Positions 1 through 5,971 of a stretch of 7,749 nucleotides of DNA are shown here, piece by piece. Location: assembly GCA_002311635.1 (NCBI GenBank), contig DBZJ01000133.1:1-7749 (forward strand), read 5' to 3'. The DNA comes from Syntrophaceae bacterium UBA1163 (GTDB lineage Bacteria > Desulfobacterota > BSN033 > UBA1163). Every line of letters begins with the position of its first letter. The first letter of the stretch is position 1. The notes beneath the pieces are model-generated. The model was given only the letters and a program-made list of their open reading frames with translations, was not told the origin of the DNA and ran no database searches. The translations under genes and the position numbers were made by a program.

Positions 1-2
1 CC

Positions 3-967
3 TTACCAGAGCCGGTCCGGATAGACCAGCTCATCCGGGCGAAGGACCCGATCGATCGACTTCATGATGGCCCTCTGGACGAGGACCTTCACCATCTCCC
101 TTCGGTACCATGCCTCGCCCCTGACGCTGTCCCTCGGGGAGGCCTCGGATGCGGCCGTCTCCGCGCAGGCGGCAACCGTTTCGGCCGATATAACCTTTCC
201 GGCGAGCATCGCCTCCGCCTTTTTCGCCCTTATCGGCCTCGGCGCCACGACGCCCATGGCTATGCGCAAGTCCTCACAGCGCAACTCCTCGTCGCCGAAA
301 TGGGCGAGTATCTCTGACGCAGGCGCGGTACCGCACAGTATGTCCTTACATCTAAGGTCGCTCTTATTCACCGTGACCCTCGCCGCTATCCCTATATGAT
401 CGGCAGGTCCATGGCGTTCCTTCTCGTGTGCTTTATGTACGCTGAACCAGTCGCCTCCCCGAAGGCGGGCATCATGAAGCCTTTCAGGATCTCGCCCTTC
501 GCGAGGACTGTCCTCCCGGGCCCGACGAAGAAGTCGTCCATGGCGACCCGCCTTTCAGCGCCCGGTCCCACAATGAGGCTTTCCGCGTCGAGGACAAGGA
601 GGGGACAGGCCGTGTCCGCCGAAGGAGCGGCGTTGCAGACGTTGCCCCCTATGGTCGCGACGTTCCTTATCTGGACCGAGCCCAGGTTGCAGACGGCATC
701 ATGGAGGGCCGAGAGGCGCTTCTTTATACGGTCGTCCCTCTCGATCTGGCTGTGGGTGACGCAGGCGCCGATGATATAGCCGTCGAAGGCGGCGAGCTCC
801 TTTATGTTCCGGAGCGATATGAGCGCCTTCGGCATGAGCTTCTTCTGCCGGAGGAGCACCATCACGTCGGTCCCTCCGGCGATGTAGGCTGCCTCGTTAT
901 TAAAGCGCCCCATGAGGCCGATGGCCTCCGGGATCGTGCCGGGCTTATAGTACTCGTACCGAACCAT
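3..967 (-). pseudogene. Frameshifted FAD-binding (CoxM/XdhB-like) subunit of a molybdenum hydroxylase
   Basis: This would be the medium, FAD-binding subunit that passes electrons between the iron-sulfur centres and an external acceptor in xanthine dehydrogenase-family enzymes. The first frame (967 down to 392, 191 residues) starts at an ATG with AAGGAGG at 972-978, four bases upstream. It has the FAD-binding motifs AGGTD (residues 30-34) and TIGGN (105-109), then NVCNAAPSADTACPLL, the ordinary family sequence with no cysteine-rich insert. It stops at TAG (392-394) just after the conserved MDLPI. The remainder continues in another frame to TAA at 3-5, with VVAPRPIRAKKAEAML and a typical C-terminus. 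Removing two bases from TATAT (393-397) restores one frame of about 320 residues, a little longer than the usual 290 or so. The break could be a true mutation or a sequencing error. It is GC-richer than the genes to the right and was probably not part of their operon. Confidence 0.82.
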
Positions 968-971
968 AGCG

Positions 972-978
972 CCTCCTT
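972..978 (-). promoter_or_regulatory. Ribosome binding site of the GC-rich FAD subunit
   Basis: AAGGAGG on the minus strand lies four bases before the ATG at 965-967. This fixes the start of the broken FAD subunit gene and suggests that its 5' end is intact. Confidence 0.7.
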
Positions 979-1039
979 AGTCCCTCGTGGAGATTATCAG
1001 GCTAGCGTCGCCCCCCCGGGGGCTCGTCAACGCACGCCT

Positions 1040-1238
1040 TACTGGGTAACAGACTCGAATCTAACAACCGTCAAGTAGATTATTAACAGGAACCTTCTCC
1101 ATCCATCAACAGCATCTCGATTACTACCTTGATGAATTCACATTTCGTTTCAACCGCCGCACATCTGCCTCACGAGGCAAGTTGTTTTGGCGGCTACTCC
1201 AGCAAGCTATGCTGGTTGAGCCGCACTCTACAAAACTA
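1040..1238 (+). pseudogene. Decayed IS1595/ISXO2-like transposase, C-terminal remnant
   Basis: The plus strand between the two gene blocks translates to a sequence I recognise as the C-terminus of IS1595-family (ISXO2-like, DDE-type) transposases. From 1113 it reads HLDYYLDEFTFRFNRR, then TSASRGKLFWRLLQQA up to about 1208, matching the family pattern YLDEFxFRFNRR...RGxLFYRLLQQA. Upstream, the related block SNLTTVK (1055-1075, like family SNLKxWL) is in a different frame and ends in TAG (1076-1078), whereas RLLTGTF (1077-1097) is in the main frame, so there is a frameshift near 1076. The main frame stays open to TAG at 1380-1382, but beyond about 1238 it no longer resembles the family. The N-terminal catalytic part is missing, so it cannot be active. 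The assignment rests on remembered family sequence, without a database search. Confidence 0.68.
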
Positions 1239-1410
1239 TCGCAGGTGGCAAGTACGCGCACACTCGGTAGGAACAGGTGGAGTCAATTGCCCTATTACTT
1301 AATACCCACTTTTGGGGGAGCATTTTGGCAAGGAGCTGTAGCAAAATTGCTTCCTCAACTCCTACTATCTTTGCAATATTAGAAAGCCTTGGCAACGTCT
1401 GTTCGCTCAT
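1228..1410 (-). CDS. Short orphan reading frame downstream of the CoA ligase, possibly a truncated gene
   Basis: I do not recognise this frame. From ATG 1410 it encodes 60 residues beginning MSEQTLPRLSNIAKIVGVEE, with a helix-rich, bacterial-looking first 35 residues and then a poorer tail. An AAGG lies about nine bases before that ATG; a GTG six codons upstream (1428) is the alternative start. It follows paaK by about 90 bases in the same direction. Its 3' part overlaps, on the opposite strand, the stretch beside the transposase remnant, so it may be the 5' stub of an operon gene cut by the insertion. It could equally be chance: a second frame across the same bases also gives a plausible short peptide (MGDKDEGDERTDVAKAF). 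Confidence 0.22.
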   Translation of the reverse strand: MSEQTLPRLSNIAKIVGVEEAILLQLLAKMLPQKWVLSNRAIDSTCSYRVCAYLPPAIVL

Positions 1411-1499
1411 CCCCTTCGTCCTTGTCACCCATCTATGATTTTTGAAACGTGATAGGTGCGGAATTCTACATATGCGCCTGAATAATTCAGCTGAGAGTC

Positions 1500-2819
1500 C
1501 TAAAGTTTACGTTCATCGATCACCTGTTTACGCTTACCTTCACTTCGGGCCATCGATTTTGGAGACAGCAATCTTATCTTAACACTAATGCCGATCATCC
1601 CCCGAATTTTCGCTTCAATCTTCTTCTCCACCTCAGCAACTTTCTGGGGACCTAGATCATAAACCTCTTTCTTCGCCTCCACATCTACATGAAGTTGATC
1701 CAAATACCCCTTCTTCCTCACAATAATTACATATTGAGGCTCAACCTCTTCCATACTTAAAAGCAGACTTTCAATCTGCGAAGGAAAAACATTCACCCCC
1801 CCAATGATTAGCATATCATCACTTCGACCCAACACTTTGGTCATTTTGATGAGAGTTCTTCCACACTTGCACTTCTCCCTCTTCAGCGAGGTGATATCTC
1901 CAGTGCGAAAACGAATCAGTGGCATGGCTCTTCGTTGAATCGCGGTCAACACCAGTTCTCCCTTACTTCCCAAAGGAAGAACCTCTTGAGTCACTGGATC
2001 AATGATCTCTGGAATAAAATGGTCTTCGTTGATATGATGGCCATTTTGTTCCAGGCAATCATTCGCAGTACCCGGGCCACCAAATTCCGTCAGCCCATAG
2101 CCTTCAATTGCTTTGATTCCCATCCGCTGCTCGATCTCTTCCCTCATTTCAATCGACCATGGTTCTCCACCAAAGCGACCAACCCGAAGAGGTAGATTCT
2201 TGATCCTCACACCCATCTCATCCGCCTTCTCGGCAATGGTCAGAGCATACGAAGGGGTACAAAAAAGAGCGGTAACACCAAAATCCTTCATGATCATGAC
2301 CTGCCGTTCCGTCTGACCTGAAGAGGTAGGAATGACTGCGCAACCAATACGCCCCGCCCCCTGATGGAAGCCCATACCACCCGTGAAAAGACCTATTCCA
2401 TACGCATTCTGACAAATATCACCTGAACGAATCCCCGCTGCATAAAGGTCACGAGCCATGCATTCTGTCCATTGTTCAAGGTCATTCGCTGTATAAGGAC
2501 CGGTGATCGGCTTTCCACTCGTCCCGGAAGAACAATGAATGCGGATAACCTCCGAAAGCGGAACCGCACAGAGCCCAAAGGGGTAGTTGTCTCTCAGGTC
2601 GGTCTTGGCTGTGAAAGGAAGTCTAGATAAATCCTCCAAAGCCCTGATATCCTCAGGTTTGACTCCATTCTGATCAAACCTATTTTTGTAAAATGGCACC
2701 CTTCCGTATACCCATTCCAATGTCTTCTTCAGATGACTTAATTGAAACTCTTTCATCTCCTCTATTGGCATCGTCTCAAATTTCTCATCCCAATATTTCT
2801 TTTCCCCTTCCTTTCGCAT
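1500..2819 (-). CDS. paaK: Phenylacetate-CoA ligase family enzyme (PaaK-like)
   Basis: This is a cytosolic, AMP-forming ligase that activates an aromatic or related carboxylic acid to its CoA thioester. At 439 residues it has the usual PaaK length. Visible motifs are the phosphate-binding SSGTSGKP (97-104), FTGGMGFHQGA (145-155) and PTSSGQTERQ (164-173) as in phenylacetate ligases, the aromatic-acid A5 motif YGLTE (241-245), RFRTGD (303-308), a CKCGRT cluster (317-322), GRSDDMLIIGGVNVFPSQIE (331-350), and the C-terminal SEGK with the expected catalytic Lys at 429. The ATG start is backed by AGGAGG at 2824-2829. It lies 117 bases after the hydroxylase FAD subunit gene in the same direction. 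That context suggests a substrate for a CoA-thioester reductase such as 4-hydroxybenzoate or a relative. The family is near certain; phenylacetate itself is not proven, so the symbol marks the family only. Confidence 0.93.
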   Translation of the reverse strand: MRKEGEKKYWDEKFETMPIEEMKEFQLSHLKKTLEWVYGRVPFYKNRFDQNGVKPEDIRALEDLSRLPFTAKTDLRDNYPFGLCAVPLSEVIRIHCSSGTSGKPITGPYTANDLEQWTECMARDLYAAGIRSGDICQNAYGIGLFTGGMGFHQGAGRIGCAVIPTSSGQTERQVMIMKDFGVTALFCTPSYALTIAEKADEMGVRIKNLPLRVGRFGGEPWSIEMREEIEQRMGIKAIEGYGLTEFGGPGTANDCLEQNGHHINEDHFIPEIIDPVTQEVLPLGSKGELVLTAIQRRAMPLIRFRTGDITSLKREKCKCGRTLIKMTKVLGRSDDMLIIGGVNVFPSQIESLLLSMEEVEPQYVIIVRKKGYLDQLHVDVEAKKEVYDLGPQKVAEVEKKIEAKIRGMIGISVKIRLLSPKSMARSEGKRKQVIDERKL

Positions 2820-2840
2820 AAACCCTCCTAATGAATAACA

Positions 2841-2846
2841 ATTATA
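2841..2846 (-). promoter_or_regulatory. Possible -10 element before paaK
   Basis: The minus strand reads TATAAT here, a perfect sigma-70 -10 hexamer about 20 bases before the paaK ATG. The -35 position 17 bases upstream (TGAGTG) is poor, so an internal promoter is only a possibility. The gene may simply be read through from hcrB. Confidence 0.25.
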
Positions 2847-2849
2847 AAG

Positions 2850-2940
2850 TTAGCCGCCATATTCACTCAGAATATATGAATAAACATAGGCTTGGAAAAA
2901 TGGCAGTATGCGTATTCATACAGCAAAAGGCAACGGCTAA
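2850..2940 (-). repeat. Inverted repeat in the FAD subunit-paaK gap
   Basis: TTAGCCG (2850-2856) and CGGCTAA (2934-2940) are perfectly complementary across most of this gap, the second overlapping the stop codon of the FAD subunit gene. Inside are two weaker pairs, TATTCA/TGAATA (2860-2882) and GTATG/CATAC (2906-2921). No T-run follows on the minus strand, so it does not look like an intrinsic terminator. The folds are short and may be incidental. Confidence 0.3.
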
Positions 2941-3923
2941 TCAATGATCTGAAGTAGCGCTTTCTTAATAAAAGTACCAAGCATTGTCCTGATGTATCTT
3001 GGGGAATCCCCATGGTGGGGAATGGGACTTATTCCCTGAATAGCTATCCTCTCAGCCTCGCTAATGACGTGATCACTCAATCGAACTCCCCTTAACATAT
3101 CTTCAACCTCTTTCATCCTTACAGGAGAAGAAGCAACAGAAACCGCTACAATCCTAATCTCTTTACAAACGCCCCCGCTCATATCTGCAAGGGCTGCTAC
3201 TCCTACAACAGGATAATCGATAGCCTTTCTGCAACTGTACTTAAAATAAACTCCTTTCCATTTTGAATACAATTTTGGAACACGAATCTCTGTTAAAATT
3301 TCATCGGGCTGCAAGATGTTTACAGGGTGACCCCGACCGGTATAAAACTCCTCCAGAGGGATGCTCCTTTGGCTTCGATGACTTACGATTGTTACTCTAG
3401 CATTCAGCGCCACTAGCGCAGGAACAGTATCAGCAGAAAAACGTGCGTAACAGTACCTCCCTTTTTTCATTATGTGACAAAACTCTCCCCCTCTTTTAAA
3501 ACATTTGGGCCAATACTCAAGCCCGAATATATGCGAATGGGTATAATATTCACACCTTGCGTCTAAGCAGATATTGCCACCAATAGTTCCCATGTTTCTA
3601 ATTAATTGGTGAGCCACCTTGCCTGCAGCGTCCGAGAGCAAAAGGAAATTATCTCTTACAATGCAGGAATGCTGGATCTTATGTAGTTTAGTGAGGGCAC
3701 CAATAATTACTTCGTCTTCACTCTCTTCAATTCTATCAAGATTCTGAATTCCATTCAGACTCAAGAGAAATTCGGGAATTGAGGCTCTATGCTTCATTCG
3801 AACCAGTAAATCGGTCCCCCCCGCGATAACGCGACCTTCTTTTTTTAACCCAGCGAGAAGATTACAGGCTTGTTCTATTGAATTGGCCTGCACGTATTCG
3901 AATGCAGACAGATTTGGTATCAT
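2937..3923 (-). CDS. hcrB: FAD/[4Fe-4S] subunit, 4-hydroxybenzoyl-CoA reductase beta-like
   Basis: This is the FAD-binding subunit of a molybdenum hydroxylase. In 4-hydroxybenzoyl-CoA reductase (HBCR), which removes the phenolic hydroxyl by two-electron reduction, this subunit carries an added [4Fe-4S] cluster. The start chosen is ATG 3923 (328 residues, close to the 324 I recall for Thauera HcrB) because AGAGGA (3928-3933) lies four bases before it; a TTG at 3950 and an ATG at 3944 lack a good site. FAD motifs are AGGTD (34-38) and TIGGN (113-117). Between TIGGN and the conserved FSADTVPAL is an insert with cysteines at 119, 124, 141, 149 and 158. The last four have spacing 17, 8 and 9, almost the 16, 8, 9 of the Thauera HBCR ligands as I remember them (122, 138, 146, 155). 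The dctM gene precedes it and paaK follows. Subtype is well supported; the exact substrate is not. Confidence 0.85.
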   Translation of the reverse strand: MIPNLSAFEYVQANSIEQACNLLAGLKKEGRVIAGGTDLLVRMKHRASIPEFLLSLNGIQNLDRIEESEDEVIIGALTKLHKIQHSCIVRDNFLLLSDAAGKVAHQLIRNMGTIGGNICLDARCEYYTHSHIFGLEYWPKCFKRGGEFCHIMKKGRYCYARFSADTVPALVALNARVTIVSHRSQRSIPLEEFYTGRGHPVNILQPDEILTEIRVPKLYSKWKGVYFKYSCRKAIDYPVVGVAALADMSGGVCKEIRIVAVSVASSPVRMKEVEDMLRGVRLSDHVISEAERIAIQGISPIPHHGDSPRYIRTMLGTFIKKALLQIID

Positions 3924-3927
3924 CTCT

Positions 3928-3933
3928 TCCTCT
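3928..3933 (-). promoter_or_regulatory. Ribosome binding site deciding the hcrB-like start
   Basis: AGAGGA four bases before ATG 3923 supports this start over the TTG at 3950 and the ATG at 3944. It gives the N-terminus MIPNLSAFEY, which fits the family, where the FAD domain begins within about 10 residues. Confidence 0.6.
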
Positions 3934-4005
3934 TTTGATAGCATTGACAACTTTTGCAGACATATTATCTCAAACTTAAAACTACGCCATTTTTAACTCT
4001 AAGCC

Positions 4006-4074
4006 AATTCAGCTCTTTGATCATACTGAACCATACCGCCGTTTATCAGCTTCCCATATTGATGAAGCTGAATT
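4006..4074 (-). repeat. Competing hairpins in the dctM-hcrB gap
   Basis: In the 169-base gap the minus-strand RNA has three related segments. The first (rc of 4064-4074) can pair with the second (4046-4053) as an 8-bp stem TCAGCTTC/GAAGCTGA with a 10-base loop, or with the third (4006-4014) as a 9-bp stem AATTCAGCT/AGCTGAATT. The two pairings exclude each other. No T-run follows either, so simple termination is unlikely; processing or a switch is possible. Confidence 0.4.
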
Positions 4075-4092
4075 TGAATTCTCAACTCTATG

Positions 4093-5397
4093 TCAATTAC
4101 CCATTAGCCACGTAGGAAGCCAAAGGGCAATTTGAGGAAATAGAAATAACAGAATTCCAACACCGATCAGGCTGATTAAAAAGGGATATACCCCACTGTA
4201 GATCACACCAAATGGAACCTTGGTAATATTTTTTACCACAAAGACACAGATAGCAACAGGAGGAATTATAGTACCAATCATAACCGTAATAGCAATCATT
4301 ATACCGAACCATATTGGGTCGAAACCCAGTTTGATAACAGCGGGAAAGAAAATGGGAGTAGCAAGAATCATGAATGCAAGATCATCGATAAAAGAACCCC
4401 CAGTTTGATAAACGAGTGAGATAAGGATCATAATAATGTAACGGTTTAAAGGCAGCTGTACAACCCAATCCGCAGCTATCATCGGAATTTTAGTCACAGT
4501 AAGAAAATGGCCCAAGATACTGGAACCTGCTATTAACATCAGTACCATACATGCAGTCCGGACAGACTCCTCTGCCGATTTAATGAACCCCTTAAAATCT
4601 AAATCTCTCTTTGCAACAGCTAAAAGTATCACGGCACCCGTTCCAACGCTTCCTGCCTCTGTTGGAGTAAAGAAGCCTTTCATTAGTCCACCAATAACTA
4701 AGATGAAGATAATAGCAACCCAACTTACCTCTGGAAGAGATGCAATCCTTGCTTTCCAAGTCGATTTTTCACCTTTGGGCCCTAGTGATGGATTGATTCT
4801 ACACCAAACGTATATTATTAATATAAAGAAGAAAGAAATCAGCAACCCGGGAATGATACCGGCCAGAAACAATTTGCCAATGGATATCTCAGTAATCATG
4901 CCAAAGATTATGAGAGTGACACTTGGAGGAATAAGTATACCTAAAGTCCCGACTGAAGCCACGATCCCGGTGGATAGTTTTTTGCTATAATTATGCCGCT
5001 CCATCTCGGGGACCGCCACGCTGGCAAAAGTGGCGACTGTCGCTGGTGACGAACCGCAAATTGCCTTGAAGGCAGTGGCTCCGACTACGGTAGCCATGGC
5101 TAGCCCCCCAGGAATGTGGCCAATGAATTTATAAGAAGCATCGTACAACCGCCTCGCTATCCCTGCATTGAACGCAACCTGACCCATCAGGACAAACAAG
5201 GGAATGACCGTAAAGCCGTACGAAGCGAATGCATCGAATATATCCGTTGCCAGAAGATTCAGACCCGCATTGAAAGATTTAAGATAGCAGAAACCCAAAA
5301 AACCCACCAGTGCCATAGCGAACCCTAATTCGATGCCTGTCAGGAACATTAATAGTACCATGACCAGAGCTATACCGCCAACTAGGACATCATGCAT
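4093..5397 (-). CDS. dctM: TRAP transporter large permease, DctM family
   Basis: This is the large inner-membrane subunit of a tripartite ATP-independent periplasmic transporter, which uses a sodium or proton gradient to move the acid delivered by DctP. The 434 residues are the usual length and form about 12 hydrophobic segments over the whole chain. Family signatures visible are CGSSPATVATFASVAVPEM (114-132), GTLGILIPPS (150-159), FTPTEAGSVG (243-252), LAFMILATPIFFP (340-352) and GTIIPPVAICVFVVKNI (375-391). The ATG overlaps the end of dctQ by eight bases (ATGCATGA), with AAAGGGG at 5404-5410, so the two are probably translationally coupled. No truncation or odd residue is seen. A downstream gap with inverted repeats separates it from the hydroxylase FAD subunit gene. 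Confidence 0.95.
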   Translation of the reverse strand: MHDVLVGGIALVMVLLMFLTGIELGFAMALVGFLGFCYLKSFNAGLNLLATDIFDAFASYGFTVIPLFVLMGQVAFNAGIARRLYDASYKFIGHIPGGLAMATVVGATAFKAICGSSPATVATFASVAVPEMERHNYSKKLSTGIVASVGTLGILIPPSVTLIIFGMITEISIGKLFLAGIIPGLLISFFFILIIYVWCRINPSLGPKGEKSTWKARIASLPEVSWVAIIFILVIGGLMKGFFTPTEAGSVGTGAVILLAVAKRDLDFKGFIKSAEESVRTACMVLMLIAGSSILGHFLTVTKIPMIAADWVVQLPLNRYIIMILISLVYQTGGSFIDDLAFMILATPIFFPAVIKLGFDPIWFGIMIAITVMIGTIIPPVAICVFVVKNITKVPFGVIYSGVYPFLISLIGVGILLFLFPQIALWLPTWLMGN

Positions 5398-5875
5398 CGT
5401 ATTCCCCTTTAAATATTTTCATGACATCACAGAACAATACTAAGCACTGGATAAAACAGCAGACCGCTAATCCATAGGCAACAGGGTAGAAGGGCACCTT
5501 TAAGGTCATGGAAACTTCTCCTGATTTCTGGAAATACCATGCATATTTGAACATATTCCACCCAAGCATAAGGAAGAAGAATATCACCAGACCTCTCGTA
5601 GCTATGTTGAAAATATCCCTTACCGTTTTAGAAAGTTTCAGAATTACGAAATCTACAAAAATATGACCCCTCATCCAAGAAGTCAAAGGCATAGCAAAGC
5701 CTATTACCACGGCTCCTAAGAAAGTTACCAACTCGTATGTGCCGACTATGGGTCTCCTGAAGGATCTCAAAATCACATCGACAATAGTTAGAAGCATAAG
5801 GCATGTGAGGCTTATCCATGAAATGGAACTAAAGAATTGACTTATTCTTTCTACCTTACTCAGTAGTCCGGCCAC
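5390..5875 (-). CDS. dctQ: TRAP transporter small permease, DctQ family
   Basis: This is the small membrane subunit that pairs with DctM. The 161 residues have four hydrophobic segments, roughly 16-38, 45-66, 87-110 and 130-150. The family pattern is present: DVILRSFRRPIVGTYELV (33-50), GHIFVDF (70-76), and a late segment with a VPFYPVAYGLA stretch (127-137). The start is GTG (5873-5875), with GAGAGGGG at 5882-5889 as the ribosome binding site; no better ATG is near. It ends inside the start of dctM with an eight-base overlap. A 93-base gap with a strong hairpin separates it from dctP upstream, so the permease genes may be expressed at a different level from the binding protein. Confidence 0.93.
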   Translation of the reverse strand: MAGLLSKVERISQFFSSISWISLTCLMLLTIVDVILRSFRRPIVGTYELVTFLGAVVIGFAMPLTSWMRGHIFVDFVILKLSKTVRDIFNIATRGLVIFFFLMLGWNMFKYAWYFQKSGEVSMTLKVPFYPVAYGLAVCCFIQCLVLFCDVMKIFKGEYDA

Positions 5876-5902
5876 GGTTCACCCCTCTCTATATCCGATT
5901 CT

Positions 5903-5951
5903 ACTGATGAAGAGTAAGGGAAAATCTGTTCCCCACTTACTCTTCATCAGT
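5903..5951 (-). repeat. Perfect 16-bp hairpin between dctP and dctQ
   Basis: ACTGATGAAGAGTAAG (5903-5918) and CTTACTCTTCATCAGT (5936-5951) are exact reverse complements with 17 bases between them. Inside, GGAA (5919-5922) can pair with TTCC (5929-5932), extending the stem past a CCA bulge. On the minus strand the hairpin starts 17 bases after the dctP stop and is followed by AGAATCGGATATAG, not a T-run. It therefore resembles the mRNA-protecting hairpins found after binding-protein genes more than an intrinsic terminator. Confidence 0.75.
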
Positions 5952-5971
5952 CAATAGCTTACAATAGCTTA
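5952..5971. repeat. Tandem 10-bp repeat at the dctP stop codon
   Basis: CAATAGCTTA occurs twice in direct tandem (5952-5961 and 5962-5971). The second copy contains the dctP stop (TAA on the minus strand). It looks like a small local duplication beside the hairpin. Confidence 0.6.

Larger units (their letters stand above)
968..1499. other. Junction region without an intact gene
   Basis: This 532-base gap separates the GC-rich FAD subunit from the paaK end of the main operon. It contains a GC tract (1010-1023), the transposase remnant, a short minus-strand frame and, just after the paaK stop, a 13-base palindrome CTGAATAATTCAG (1478-1490) with no T-run after it in the direction of transcription. 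I see no RNA gene, intact coding sequence or clear terminator. GC content drops from about 60% to moderate near 1025. Confidence 0.6.

Noticed and set aside
1040..1075. AGACTCGAATCTAAC looked like a tRNA T-arm.
   Set aside because: The required G53-C61 pair and stem complementarity are absent on both strands, and no other tRNA arms are present. It reads better as transposase coding (SNLTTVK).
701..1078. Plus-strand frame of 125 codons across the start of the GC-rich FAD subunit.
   Set aside because: Most of it is antisense to a clear FAD-binding subunit. Only its last codons coincide with the displaced part of the transposase remnant.
1190..1224. Two-part hairpin GCGGCT...CCAGCA...TGCTGG...AGCCGC that looks like a structured RNA or an integron attC site.
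   Set aside because: It lies inside the transposase-like reading frame (around RLLQQAMLVEP), and although GTTGAGC fits one attC core box, no matching partner box with the right spacing was found. Probably incidental.
1182..1382. Plus-strand frame starting TTG at 1182, as a separate 66-residue gene.
   Set aside because: It is the tail of the transposase remnant read from an internal TTG; the family similarity begins well upstream at about 1113 in the same frame, and no ribosome binding site precedes it.
1478..1490. Palindrome CTGAATAATTCAG just after the paaK stop, considered as a terminator.
   Set aside because: The stem is AT-rich with at most a one-base loop if fully paired, and no T-run follows on the minus strand.
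4583..4990. Plus-strand frame of 135 codons within dctM.
   Set aside because: It is antisense to conserved dctM coding sequence, with no ribosome binding site or recognisable domain.
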